DNA of 38,069 nucleotides from Piromyces finnis (taxonomy: Eukaryota > Neocallimastigomycota > Neocallimastigomycetes > Neocallimastigales > Neocallimastigaceae), in NCBI GenBank assembly GCA_002104945.1, contig MCFH01000119.1:1-38069 (forward strand), read 5' to 3'. The position numbers were made by a program, and so were the translations under genes. Below, piece after piece: positions 21,885 to 35,733 of the stretch (position 1 is the stretch's first letter; every line of letters begins with the position of its first letter). The notes beneath the pieces are model-generated. The model was not told the origin of the DNA. It made no database searches and worked only from the letters and a program-made list of their open reading frames with translations.

Positions 21885-24394
21885 ATACTAAAAGCAATTT
21901 TTAAATTTTTATTATTAATATTATTAATCAAAAAATGAAAAAATAAAAAAATAAAATAGATATACATTGAAAGTATATGAATAATAATAAAAACTTTATA
22001 GTAAAATAAAAGAAAAATAGTAAATAACAATAATAAATTCTTTAATAATAAAAAAAAAATAAAAATAAGAAAATAATAAAAGTGATATAATCAAATATTT
22101 AATTAAACAAATAAAAAAATAAATGATTTTATATAGAAAAGGAAAAAAAAAATACTTTATAAATTGAAAGATGTTTTATTATTTTAATTTTGTTTTATTT
22201 TTAAGATAAAAAAAAACGTTATCTTCATGCCTACTAAATTCTACTCTTTTTTTAAAAAATAAAAAATAAAAAAATATAAAAAAAATTATGTTTTTTATAT
22301 TTTTTTAAACTAATAATAATATAATTGAGATTTTTAAGTTAGTTTGAAAATAATTCTGTGGATTTAATCCATAGGAAAAGAATTTTCAAATATCTTTTAC
22401 ATATATTTTTCCAAAATCAGAAGAAGGAAAGTGATAATAATAATTCTTATTTCAAATTATTTTAGCATTATCATAAAAAAGATTTAATATTAGTAATATA
22501 TGCAAAAAGTAAGGATTACGTCTTCAATAATACTATATATATCAAATATCTCTAAAATACTTAAAATAGCATATCACAAATGAAAAAAAAAAATACAAAT
22601 TCAAAATAAAAAAAGTAAAAAAAAAAGTAATTCAAGCAAAGTTTAAGATAAATCACAAAATTTCTAAAATATATTTAATTTAAATGATAAAAAAAAAAAA
22701 AAGAGATTAATGTAGAAAAATTATTAAAATACTTTTAACAGAAATTTAGAAATTTTTGGGATTTAAAAAATTTTTTAGAAAAAAAAAAAGAAAAGAAAAA
22801 TTCTTCTTGTTGATGCCAACAATGTAAAATATTTCAATATTAGAAAATTAAGCATTGGAATTCTTAACAATAATTAGAAGATCACCCACAATTTAGTATC
22901 CAAATTTTAAAACAATCATTGAAACAATAATATTAATTGTATAATTAAGTAATTAATATCAAGATGAAGGTCATTAATAATAATCCTATTATAGTATTTT
23001 TTTATTATTTTTATTTTTTAAAATGTATTGTATTATATTAAATAAACAAACCACAATATATATGTATAAATATATGTAGTTTGAATAGAATGTAACCATG
23101 GTAGTTCTTTATCATAATTTACATTAAAAAGTTGACAACCTAAATCAACGACTCTTAACAAAAGGAATGTAAAAACATTTATATATAAAAAATAAAAAAG
23201 AATTCCATTTCCTATTCTAATTTAATTTAAAAGAAGATTTAATTAAAAATTTATTAAATATAAAAAATGTATTATTTTTATAAAGTATAACTATACCTAT
23301 CGTTATAATTACATGAAAATACCCTATCCCCATAAAAACTTTTATGGCGGTGTTATTACTAAAATCATGATGATTAATAAGGATTTATTCTACCCATAAA
23401 TAAATATAATTTTTATTTTATTTATTATTAACAAAATATTTACTAAAAAAGCATTATATTTTGAAAATTTTTAATTATTGAAAAACATGATTTGTTTTAA
23501 AATATTTATTATCATTAAAAAAATACAAAATAGAATAATTCTCATTTCAATTCATAAATTGTAAATATAATATATATCTTTATTTAATCATAATCAATTA
23601 TAAGTTAAGAATTCAATTTGTTATTAAAAGTTTTGTAACCACTAAATTGTTATTACAATAAATACTTTATTATTAAAGTATAATAATTGCATTTGTCTTT
23701 CAATAGGATTCGATGTTACATTTTATCAAAAGAAAAAATTATTAGTTGTGCTGTTAAATCCTTTCTTATTTTTTCTTCATCATTGACGTCCTTGGCTATC
23801 CCATTAAACTTTTTGAACATTGATCATTGTTGGCCAATAATATAAGGTATTACTATGGGCTGAAGTGCAGTGAGCATGAAAATTTACTATAAATTCTCAG
23901 TTTAATTTGATCCTTGTATTCTTTCCACTCGAATTATTATTTTTATTTTATGTTTAATTATTCAAAATAATAGTTAAATTACATTTAAAATAGCATTTAA
24001 TCCATAAATTCATTAATTTATTTATTGGAACATAAAACCTGTTAAATATCATATTTAAATCATAATTAACATAATTTTATTTCTAATACTCCTTCAAAGA
24101 AATTAGAATATTCGAAAATGCCATATTTTCCAATTTTCGAATTTGCAGAATTTTAACAAAAGAATCAACATAATTGACTGCTCAATGTACAATATTTCAA
24201 TCAATAATAATTAATGTAATTAAAACAATTAATATATTAAAATAATGAATTTAAATAAATTATATTATACAAGTAATATATAGAGTAATATAAATATTAT
24301 TTTGTTGAATATTAAATATTTTATAATTATTAAAAATAATAAATATCATTTTAAACTTGAAATGATTAAAAGTCACCTATGAAAGTTATATTTA
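21885..24394. other. Long AT-rich intergenic region
   Basis: No gene is supported. Short open patches occur at 22800-22870 and 23288-23400 and, on the minus strand, at 23740-23890 (containing IAKDVNDEEKIRKDLTAQ). They could be decayed coding sequence but are too short to assign. Confidence 0.5.
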
Positions 24395-24480
24395 ATTCAA
24401 GTGAACGTCTCAAAATCCGACCCACATGTTTAATTGTACCTGTCAGGAAGGGGGATGTCTGACCCTGACAAAAAACAAGA
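24395..24480. other. GC-richer island with inverted repeat
   Basis: A short patch with far higher GC than its surroundings. It includes the perfect 7-bp inverted repeat TGTCAGG (24441-24447) and CCTGACA (24464-24470) around a G-rich loop. It might be the end of a decayed DNA transposon or a structured RNA remnant; no partner copy was found in the window. Confidence 0.4.
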
Positions 24481-25202
24481 ATCTTTTCTAAATCATTTAT
24501 AATGTTGTATATAAACTATGAATGAAGAACTATAAAATTATAAAACTAAAAATATTTATAACATTTATTTTATAATATTCATTTTAATTTTTATATATAA
24601 TAATATAACTATTTTTTATTATTTTTTTATTGGAATTATACTTTTATTGTCAAAACTTTTTATATTTTAAATAATTCTTTAAAAACTGCTATTTAAAACC
24701 AAATTGAAAAATTATTTTTATTTAAAAGAATTATTTATTATACAAAAAATAAAAAAGTATATATATTTATAAAATAAAATATAAAGAATACAGTTTCATA
24801 TATCAATAAAAAAAAAAAGGGAATAAGAATATGAAATAAAATAATTAATTTTATAAAGTCAACTTCTTTTTAAAATTAATGAATTATTAGTTAATGTGAG
24901 TTTATTTTATTTTAAAATAATATTGAAATATATAGAATTATAGAATTAGAAAAAGTTATTTATTTTTAAATACTATTTTTTTTATATAAAAAATAACTAA
25001 AACTTTTTATAACAAAAAAAAATTGTTAAAGCATTGATAATTAGTTATTAATACTTATTATTATAAAGCATCATTTCTAAAAGTTAATATGTTTTAATAA
25101 CTTTTTATAAAAAAACTATTACTTAGCCATTATATATTTATTGTACGATCCATTTTTGATATATTTAATGTATACATTTACATACAATAATTTTAATTTA
25201 AA
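24481..25202. other. AT-rich intergenic region
   Basis: No supported feature. Confidence 0.5.
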
Positions 25203-25300
25203 ATAAAAACACTACAATTAGGTAATGTAATTTCAATTACATTATTAGGAATAGTATTAGTATCAGTGTCTGCTTGTGGAAATGAATTTATCACAATAAA
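25203..25300 (+). pseudogene. Possible first-exon relic with signal peptide
   Basis: The frame reads IKTLQLGNVISITLLGIVLV then SVSACGNEFITIK and is followed directly by a donor-like GTAAGG at 25301. It has the polar-hydrophobic-Ala-x-Cys layout of a secretion signal, but the expected ATG is ATA (25203-25205). No following exon was identified. It could be the stump of a lost secreted-protein gene. Confidence 0.3.
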
Positions 25301-26791
25301 GTAAGGTATATTTTGCAATATAAAATAAAATAATTTTATAGATTAACATCATATATTATATATTAATTAATTAATAATAAAAGAATTCAAATTGCTTTTT
25401 TATTAATTACCCTCCTTTTAACTAATAAAAATATTATTTCTAGTAAAATTATATATATTATTTTTATAAAATGATTTGATGTTTTTTGTAATATTTTATA
25501 TATTTTATTTTAGTCACATAAAAATAATAATGATTTGAATTTAAAAAAAAATAATTAAAATAGTAAGTATATATGTTTTTATTTCCTGTTTATAAAGATT
25601 ATTTTCTATTTTCTATTATTATTATTATTATAATAGTAATTAAATATTATTGTTCAATTGCTGTTGTAAATTGTTTTTATTAATAATGATAATGGTAATA
25701 AATTATATAATAAATAAAACGAATTAAAATATAAAAAAAAAAAAATAGGTTATTTCCAAAACACAATTTAATAAGGTTTTAAAATGAATATAATAAAACT
25801 TGTTTTTCGATTTTCGTTATTCCAGTATGATAGAAAAAAAAAAATCATACTACCTATTCTAATAATTTAAATAATAATAAGAATGTCAAGTTTAATAAAT
25901 ATTAATAACAACCCCCCAAAAAAAAAAAAAAATTATTTTTTTTAAAGGTATAAATTTCAAAAGGATAATTATAAATGGTAATATTATTTTATAATAATTA
26001 GTAATAATAACTTTTAGTAAACGTATTTTAATTTTGAAGAAGAAGAAGAAAAAAAAAAGTAATTTCATCTTTAAATTTTTTTTTAAAGATATATTTGTAT
26101 ATAAATATATATAAATTAAATATTATATATATAATATATATAATATTTAATTTATTCTTTATTATTATTATTTATTTTCATTATTTTCATTTTAGAATTA
26201 TAGCATTAAAAACTTTTTTTTTTTTTTTTTTTTTCCTAATGAAACACTAAACTAATAAACTGATTTTATGTATAAAGTGATTTTTTATTATTATTATTAT
26301 TATTTTATTCTAAATTAAAAAGATCTTTCTGGTTAATATCCAATTATTATTAAACTTTAAAAAGACAATGAAATAATAATGAATATAATCATTGTTTTTC
26401 GTTTATATTATAAATAATGTTTTATTTTGCTTTCCTAGTTTTGTAATAATAAAACTAATGATTTTTATTTAATATATATTATTTATTTTTATTTAAATGA
26501 TTATTAAAAGAGATTTTGTTATAAAATTATTAATCTTTTAAATGATTTTTCTTCTATTTATTGAAAGCTACTCAAAAAATTTATAAATATAGCCAAAATA
26601 ATAAATAATAAGATGCAAAAATAATAAACTTTAGTTTATGGAATGTTATGTATATAAATATAAATATTCTAAAAATGAAAAAAAGATTTTATAATTTGGT
26701 TTTTTTTTTTTATATTGGTGCTACCCAATTTTTATTAATATAATGATGTATATATCACTTTATGAATTCTCTCTTTATTCCTTCATTTATT
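25301..26791. other. AT-rich intergenic region
   Basis: No supported gene; it contains the downstream flank of the lipase gene on the minus strand. Poly(T)-rich stretches near 26213-26235 and 26700-26712 are the only notable features. Confidence 0.5.
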
Positions 26792-29700
26792 CTATTTTTT
26801 TAAGCTTATAATAAAGTTTCCATCTATCATTTCCTCTTCATCTACCATTTCCTCTTCATTATCATCCCAATAACTGTATAAAGATTGCTCACCACACATC
26901 TTATTCAGGGTATCAACAGTATTGGCAATTCTATGACATGTTAATGGTTGCTCTGACTTGCACTCAATATTATGGATTTGCCCAACTTGTAAATCCAATG
27001 ATAGTATAGGATCAAACATGGGTATGATATTAACAAAATTTCGTATTAATTTATTTAATTCAATGCCATAAGTTTTGTAGGAATAACCTAAACCAGGGGA
27101 CGAAAAAGTAATAGCAGGAATATCTAAATGAGCTGAGATAACACCAGCTACACCACCACCAAGAGAATGGCCAGTAAGATACAAAGTATAATCAGTATTC
27201 ATTTTTAAATCATAAATATGTTTTTCAACATCAACCCAATATAAAAGTCGAGAATTTGTAAATTGTTTTACAATAAAATTAACTAATGAAGCGACAAATT
27301 CTCTCGGCCAGTATTTTATAAAGGTTCCAAAAAAGCCGAATAATTGAAGCAAAACAGACGCACTCCAAATATAAATATCTTGAAAAATATCTTCAAAGGT
27401 AGAAGTTCCTCTAATTGCAACAACAATAATTTTTTTTTTCCTCATTAACAAAATCGATGAAATGAACACCGCCTTTTGAGTGAATGCTATTATCCCCTAT
27501 AATAAAATTATTATTAGAAGATTTTGGTCGATTATACAACCAAAAATGGAACACACCGTCAATTGTTTTAAAATAGCAGGCTTGAGCTAATGATGAAAAT
27601 TCATTAATAGTAATACCATCAATATTCCATTGACAAATTGCTGGTTTTTGATTATAAATATTAGGACTATCTAAAAATGGTACCGTTTTATATTTTCTTG
27701 AATGGTCTAGAAATATACTAATTAAAATAGAGGCAATGATTACTATTATGGTTACAAATAAAATTGCATAACCATTATGACGTGCACGAGCATTCCGTTT
27801 ATATTGTGTTTCTGTTGTAGCCGTCTTATAGAGTTGTACCGTAGGTTCCTTCCTATTGTCATAGGTAATATCATCATATAAATCATTGGTATATTCATTC
27901 CCCTTCTTCCCTTGATTAAAATATATATTATTATATGAACAACTTTCATGGTCCTTTTTCATTGGAATAGCATTAGGTGATGGTGTATACTTACCTTCCT
28001 TACCTAATACATCATATAAATTTTCATTTTCATGGTCATTATATACCAGTGAAATATCCATGATAGGAATATCTTTTTTCGATTTTTTACTAATGAAACC
28101 TTTCCTTTTATCAAAATGCTTATAGGATATCCTTGGTTGAATATTAATATTTGGTTTGAAAAGATCAAGAAAGGTTTTTCTTTCAACATTTTCATCATCC
28201 CATGTATTTCTGGGATCAGGATAGATGCTAAAGTTTGAATAAGCTATAACAATAAAAGCCATTGGTATATAGTTATTTGTTATGGTAATACGAATAATAA
28301 TAACCAGACAAAACTCGAATATTAATAGTAAAATAAAAATAATTTTCCTTATTTTCATGGACATAAAACCAGAGCTCGCTGGAATTACTTGAATGACATC
28401 TTGACCGAGTAATGCTATCAAAAAAATTGAATGCGTAAAAATGTCAACCAAAAGACTATTCGTTGTTTTGACATTTGAACTATCAATGTTATTAGAATAT
28501 TTATAGTAATTTAAAAATGCCATAGAACCAACTCCTATAATATTCTTTATGAACCGAACAAAGAAAACGGTTAAACATCCCTTCCATAATTTAAAATTTT
28601 CCTTATTCCAAGGTAATATAGCTTCAATATTCTTATCATCAGTATTCATTGTAGTATTAAAATTGTCATTTTTGTTATCTATGTTTTCAACGTCAAATTT
28701 AATATTTCCATTCTCACCTCCTATACATTCACTTTTATTATTTATCCTATTTGTATTTGCATTATTATGCAAACTATTATATATGTCATTATCATCACCA
28801 TTAGAATCAAAATGTATACGATCTAAATTATTTTCTTTTTCTACAAAAGTTTTTAAACAATTTTCCTTGTTATTTTCTACAGGATCATCATTAATTTTTT
28901 TTATATTTTTAATATTATTTTGATTATAAAAGTATTGTATGAATTTTTCTCTACTAATGATATATTCCTTAAACGCTTCATTGACTTGTTTTCCTATCTT
29001 TAATTTATTATGTAGATCATTGTTCTCAAGTTTTCTTTTTGGAAAAATCTTCATTTTTACAATTAATCTATGAACTTTATTTCTAAAACGAACAGGAATA
29101 AGAACTAGAATTATTCCAAACAAAAAACTTAATTTTTTTACATTTGAATCAAAAGATCCAAAAAAAAAAGAAGCGATTGAAATTCCTACAAACATTTTAA
29201 TTAAATGATCTAATACATAATTAATATAATTAGTATTAAATTTAAGCTTATTTGTATTACAGTATACTATTCTAAGATAACTTGTTTGATTATAAATACG
29301 ATCTTTAATATCTACAAAAGATGGTGCATTATAATAGTATTCGTCTAGTCTTTTAAAAAACTTTAAATATAAAATACCACGTGAAAAAAAATTTAAACTC
29401 AATATCGTAATGGCACCACCACCAACAAACATTAGGCAAACAATTTCGGTGATCTTCCAATAACCAAAACATATACTAATTAATAGGAATGGAAGATGTA
29501 GTATAAATATAAATATTACAAATACTGTCATATTAACTTTCTCATACCAGTCCTTTGGGTGTGTTTTATATCTATCAGGAAGAGTCATGTAGGTAAGTTT
29601 TTGACTTATGAAATAACCTAGTACTCTTTTAATAAAAATATCATTCATGGATGAACCAAATTTACTATTTATTATCGTACGAATTAATCTTAAATATGTT

Positions 29701-30507
29701 CTCCAAATTGATCTATTAATTTTGTATAAGGAATCAAAATAATACATAAAAAATAACATTTGTACAAATGAATTTATTTTATCAATTTGAACACAAACAT
29801 AACCAACATTGATTGTAATACATAGCAAAATTACAGTTAATAATATAATACCAGCTGTTGCAAATACGCCTATCAATATTTTTAGGATTCCAATAATTAT
29901 ATTATATCTATGCAATCGTACATCTGGACCACGAGGACCATTTATCACATCATCAAAAATACTGGGTATAAATAAATTTTGAATATCCTCTTTGATAAAT
30001 TGATCTCTTGAATTATATTTACTATTAAATTTTATTGAATCGGATTCACTATCTTCTGAATTATTTTTTACGAAAATGTCTATTTTATCACCATCAAAAT
30101 TATTATTATTATTTATATTATCAAATGTATCATTGGTATTCAAAGCATGGCTTCCTTTTTCAATTTTAATATTATCATTAGATAAAGTTTCATTATTAAA
30201 CTTTAAATTTTTTTGTCATTTGTAATATCATTTTCGTTTATAGTTTCTTTATCTTTCTTCATTTCCCTCTCTTCAAGTATAAAGTTACTCTTATTTCCAA
30301 AGTTTATATTCTTTTTATAAATCATATCTTCATTTCTATTATGTTCATTCCTATTATCTTTACTCCATTTATATATTTTGCGTCTTCTTTTATATATGAA
30401 GTATCAATTTCATTCTCATTCTCTAGTGTATTTATTTTCATAATCCTATCGTCCTTGTACTCTTTTTCAGTATTATTATGGCACTTGTTGTTGCTATTCA
30501 TATTCAT
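26792..30507 (-). pseudogene. Polytopic membrane class 3 lipase (Lipase_3), frame broken at an A10 run
   Basis: The main frame runs 30143-27411 (910 codons). An Asn/Asp-rich N-tail is followed by roughly eight to ten hydrophobic segments, for example near residues 78-112, 207-255, 310-350, 520-620 and 800-820, with a long Asn/Asp/Lys loop between. The lipase part begins at its end (HFIDFVNEE) and continues in the next frame from about 27430 to 26792: IIVVAIRGTSTFEDIFQD, catalytic Ser in LTGHSLGGGVAG, Asp in IIPMFDPI, His in CHRIANTVDTL. The break lies in ten A residues (plus-strand T 27430-27439); one base fewer would restore the frame. The 910-codon frame has no ATG. Coding-like sequence continues upstream in other frames to an ATG at 30507 (MNMNSNNKCHNNTEKEYKDD), with breaks near 30375 and at an A7 run (30208-30214). 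It may be a real gene with homopolymer sequence errors, or a young pseudogene. The layout resembles diacylglycerol-lipase-like membrane enzymes. Confidence 0.7.
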
Positions 30508-30648
30508 ACTTTTATCGTTGAGATAAATTTACAACATCACTTTCGGCGGTAAATATTTTTATAAATTTTAATAAATACTAAAACTTTTTTAATAAAAAAA
30601 AAGAAAGAAAGAGATAATTAATAAAAATGAAAATTGTTTCTTTATATA

Positions 30649-30663
30649 TTTTATTGGCTAAAA
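30649..30663 (-). promoter_or_regulatory. CCAAT-type element upstream of the lipase gene
   Basis: On the minus strand TAGCCAATAAAATATATAAA combines a CCAAT box with a TATA-like run about 140 bp upstream of the ATG at 30507. It is the same ATTTTATTGG(C/T)T motif seen before the LRR genes. Role inferred. Confidence 0.35.
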
Positions 30664-30711
30664 TATTAAAGTTTTATGAATTTCTTATCTTTTTCTGTTT
30701 TTATTATTTAT

Positions 30712-30740
30712 TTGTTTGTTTGTTTGTTTGTTTGTTTATT
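30712..30740. repeat. TTTG tetranucleotide microsatellite
   Basis: Six or so tandem TTTG units upstream of the lipase gene. Confidence 0.85.
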
Positions 30741-32829
30741 ATATTTATTTATTATATTTAAATATACTTTTATATTTATGTAATAGAAATATTTAAAAAT
30801 AGTTGTATTGTACCTTAGAATAGTAATAATTATAGAGTAGCCTTTTTTTATTTATTTATTTTAATTCTCTTTCCAGCTTTTGTATCTTTATAGTAGTAGG
30901 AATTATAGAATATATAAAATGTCTTTTATATCCATAGGAGGAGAATGAACATTCTTCCACCCACAAAAAACTATGTAAATACGGAAGATCCAATTAGAAT
31001 GATGATTTAATATAAAAAATGAAAATCTGTGGTGGATTACTATGATTTAATATATTGACATAATATTATCATTTATATTTATTAAAGTTTAATTCCATGC
31101 TAAATTTATTATTTTATATTAAAAAAATGGTTATCTACAAACTCTAAAAGATAAAATAGGAATTAATAATAAAATGATGAATTGAGTTTTATTCATTCCT
31201 CTTTCAAATAATAAAGCAAAAAAAGTATAATTTGCAATGTTCAATAATCTTTATTTCTTCTTACTATTTAATATTAATTCATTAATGTCAAAATTATTAT
31301 TTAGTTCATTTAATTCAATCTTTACAGATTTTTCTTTTTCTTTTTTTTCTTTTCTTTTTTTTTTTTTCACCAATCAATATCAAAATTTAATTTTATTCCA
31401 TGTAATGTTTTAATGTACGTAAAATTATTTATATATACAAATAATAAAGACTTTTTTTTATTATATAGAATTTTTAAAATAGACAAATTTTCTTTTAGAA
31501 ATTGTCTATTCTTTAGTAAATAGTAATTATTATCCTTCTTATTTTTAAATATTCAATAGTAAAATTATTTTTTAATTATTTATTATAACACTTTTATTAC
31601 AAGGCAAGAGAAAAATTTTACTTTTTTCTAAACAACTACAAATAATGAATAAATTTGAAAATTTGAATGTAACCATTTAATATATGTATTAATTTAAATT
31701 AATATATGAGCCAATTAATTCATTTTTCCAATTAAATTAATATTTCACAAATCAAAGAAATTCTCCTCCCAAAAAAAAGAGTTTAACTCTCAATAAAATC
31801 TTTAAGATATTTTTCAATATTATAATATTAAGAAAGTGACTTAATATTTTTTGTTAAGTCAAGTATTTTCCTTTTAGTTTTTGATGCATTGAGGGTAATT
31901 GAACAGAATCTTTTGAATCCATATGGATAATAGTTTTTATCTCTTTACTAGAGTTTTGGAGGTATCGCTGTTATCCCAATTAACTCAAGTTCAAATGACA
32001 AAACAGCATAGTAGTTATTAGAAAGAATGAAAAAATATTAGTTTTCATATATAGCATGACTATTAGATCTTTCTAGATCTTTTAAATCACCTTTTTTTTT
32101 AGCAAGAAAGAGAATACTTCTACTTTATTTAATTTATTAAATTTCATTAAATTAAGTAATAATACGAATGATAATTAATGATAATATTAATATAATTATA
32201 TATAAATAAATTATAAATATAAAAATAAATATAAAATTATTCTGGTTGCATAATAGTTTGATGAATTATGCAAATAAGTAATTGATGATTTTATTCCATA
32301 AACTTCGATATATTTGCTTTTCTAAGTCTTTGTTTGTTCCTAACATCACTATTAATTTTGTAGAAGATGAATTCATTATAATTTATACATTAATTAGAAT
32401 CAGTTAAATTTATAATTAATAAAAATTATTAGTTTTTCTTATCTGACACTGACATGAAAGTAAAACCATTATTACCATAGCATTCTTTTAATATTACAAT
32501 GACATTTATATACATTAATATTATATATCCTTTAATACTCTTAAATATCTTCCAATTGTTTTATTAATATTATTTTTTACTTACTCATGTTTAGTATATA
32601 AAATGATTAAATTCTAATTTATTAATTATAAATTGAAAAATGACACTTTTAAATTTCATATTATGAGTATTTTCTTTTTTGATTTTTAATAAAAAAAAAC
32701 GAATCTATAAAATTTATCAGTCGTTATTATCATTTATATTTATTATTTATATTATATATTAAAAAGCGCTTAAAAGATTTTATTATTACTTTAATATTAA
32801 ATCTGTTCCTTTTCATTTAAATATTTAAC
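30741..32829. other. AT-rich intergenic region
   Basis: No gene is firmly supported. A 60-codon minus-strand frame ends at a TGA (31369-31367) and shifts across a 13-A run into a Lys/Glu-rich frame ending at 31251; it may be a gene relic but no family is recognised. Confidence 0.45.
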
Positions 32830-33830
32830 TATCTACATAATGTATTGGTGTCATGTCATTACTGAATATAATATTATTTTTCATTTTATTAAATGTTTTA
32901 CTCTTGTTTCATTTCCTTATACATGCATAATGAATAATGTCCAACCTTATATTTGTTTATATAGTTATATATTCTTTCAGTAAATATATTTATTATTTTT
33001 AACAAATAATAATGGTATTACTCTGAAGATTCAATATATGTATATTTCATTCTATGATAGCTTTACATAAAATTATAAATTTCATTTTCTTTATTTAAAT
33101 AGTTTTCATTTTTTACTACCTTTTTTCTATTGCTAAATCCAAAGGTTTTTCCATTATCATCTGAATATATATATTTCACATCAATTAAATATTTGCTATA
33201 TCATAATTTTCATCATCAATACTGCAAAATGAAGTAGAATTTGTCCATTATTATCTTAACATTTAAATTTGTACCATTAAAATTAAATAATTCATTAAAT
33301 TTTTATTTTTTATTAAATATGTATATTGTAGTGGAGTAAATCCATTTTATTACTAATATTTGTATATGCATTATTTGAAATAAATACTTTGTAATATTTT
33401 CATTGTTCTTTTACATCAATATGTAATGGCGTATCATTTCATTATACTTATATTATATATACTTATTACAATTAAATATTTACTATATTAATATTTTCAA
33501 TTTTACAAGCAATGTGCAATGGTTATCACTATCATTATTGCTTATATTTTATAGGCCTCATTATTAATTAGATACTTCACAATATTTTCATATCCTTTTA
33601 TGCAAGCATAACGAAATGGAGTCCATTTGTTATTATCTTGTTTGTTGATATCTATACTTCTTTTTCCATTATCCATTAAATATTTAATAATTTTGACATT
33701 TTCTTTTTATGCCTTATGTCCATCCTTGTGTTTTGAATATTGATATCTCATTATTAATTAAATATTTCACAATATCTTCACTTCCTTTTTTACATGCATA
33801 ATGAAAAAGAACATTTATAAAAATCAAATA
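32830..33830 (-). pseudogene. Ankyrin-repeat protein relic
   Basis: On the minus strand ankyrin consensus pieces occur in order through several frames: FHYACKKGSEDIVKYLINNE (about 33810-33750), KWTPFRYACIKGYENIVKYL (about 33635-33570), NDTPLHI (about 33435), HYAC-like sequence near 32930, and MTPIH near 32850. Frameshifts and stops separate them, so the frame is destroyed. Ankyrin repeats mediate protein-protein contacts. Repeat spacing is consistent with a chain of about 33-residue repeats over about 1 kb. No start or stop can be defined. Confidence 0.6.
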
Positions 33831-35733
33831 ATAAAATACTTTAAAATTGTTACTGCATTTTTACATGTATTATATGTATTATATAATTTTATAACTTTTA
33901 TTTTATATACATTTTTTTAATATTATTACATTTGTAATTAAAAGATATTTGAGATAAAACATATATAATTATTTTTCTATATATTAAATATAATAAAAAA
34001 TTTATTATGTAATTGTATATAAAAAAAACGAAAAAGTGTCCTAGACTTTTTTGATTAATTTTTTTTTGCAAGTCTTATTTAATATTTTTGTTAATATTAT
34101 TTATTAATAACACTAATAAAAGATAATTACAAAGTACATAAATAGTTCATATATTTATTCTCTATTTATACTAAGAATTGTGACGTATAATTTAATACGA
34201 GAATATTCCATGACTAGTTTTAGTAGTATTACATAATTCTATTCTACATATTTCTAGATTTAAGTTAAATTATTAATGTTTAACTTTAACTATTTTTAAA
34301 TAGGTATAAATATATTTTTAAATCAAAATTTTTTTTTATAATTTACTATTTTGTAAAATCAGGTTTAATAACAGTTATTAATTATTGATACTTTTGCATT
34401 ATTTTATAATTGAACTAGTATTTAAAAAAACTTTACAATTAGGGTAAATACTAATAATCGAATTTGGAAATAAATGTAAGGAAATAGTTGGTCATTTTTA
34501 AATTTTATATATTCATTAAATATTAAGTTAATTTAAAATTATTTCAATATTGGCCTTTTTCTTGCTTCCAAATATCATTTATGTATTTATTTTTTTATAT
34601 ACATTATCTATTAAATTAATAAACCCAAAAAGTATACTTAATTCAAGCACAACAAATATGAAAAGTCATATTTAGAAATGAATATTCATTTTATTTTTAT
34701 TTAACTTTAATATATTTACCAAATAAATATATAAAAAAGAATTATGTATATAATATTATTAAATTTGATTTTTGGATTTTCATTTTAAAGAAATAGTTAT
34801 ATTTATTATTTTTTTATCATTGTATTAATTAATTATATTTAATACCTTTAATTATGAAATATTTTATATAACTGATATTTAAATTTGTTAAAACTATTCT
34901 ATTTTTTAAAATTAAATATTTCAAGAAAAATAAAAAGTATTTATATATAAAATATTTAAATATTATATATAAATATTATTGTTTAAGTTACACGAAAATA
35001 CCTTTTATTTAATTTTAGAATAATTTAATAATAATATACTTTTTTATTTAAATTTAGAATAGTTTAATAATTTTAACTGAGTTTTAAAAATAGATGTGTT
35101 TATAGTTCAATAGGAAATATATTAAGAATAGTATTGATAATATTAAACTAATTTATAGATAATACATGGACTTTATTCAATTTTGAGTTTACTCAAACTG
35201 AATTAAAAGTATAATGAATTAGTTTTAGTTTAGTTTTGTTATTTTATTATTTAGTTAGATTAGTTTTGTTTATTTTATATTAAATATATGTTTATTTAAA
35301 TAGCATAATATATTAGAATATAATTATGAAAAAATATAAATACATGTAATTTTTATTTGTTAAATCAATGTAATTGTTATTTTAAATTTTGATAATTTAT
35401 AAAAGTAAAAGTTGTGATAAAAAATATTTTTTTATTTTTTTGTTTTCGTGTTTAGTTGTTTTATTGTTAAATATATAATCTGTTTTAAGATTAATATTTT
35501 ACAATAGAATAGTATATTAAAATATATTTTACAAAAAATATAAATATATGTAAAAAAATTTCATAATTAAAACAACGTAATTGTTATTGACTATTATTTA
35601 GTTAATAACTAGATAAAACTAATAAAAAGAGATATTTTAAATAATTTGTTTTCTAGTTTCTTTTTATTTATTTTGTGTTTTTGTTTTATTGTAAAATTTT
35701 ATAATCTGTTTTAATTTTTTATAAAATTTTTAC
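33831..35733. other. AT-rich intergenic region
   Basis: No gene or element is supported. The last part borders the 5'-truncated end of the gypsy element, whose recognisable coding starts abruptly near 35734 with no 5' LTR in sight. Confidence 0.5.

Noticed and set aside
23288-23400. Open plus-strand stretch of about 38 codons with mixed composition
   Set aside because: Too short, no start context, splice site or recognisable motif.
28549-28923. Plus-strand ORF inside the lipase gene
   Set aside because: Antisense shadow of the 910-codon membrane frame.
31251-31552. Minus-strand frame of 60 codons, then TGA, then a Lys/Glu-rich frame
   Set aside because: The two parts join only by a shift in a 13-A run and match no recognised family.
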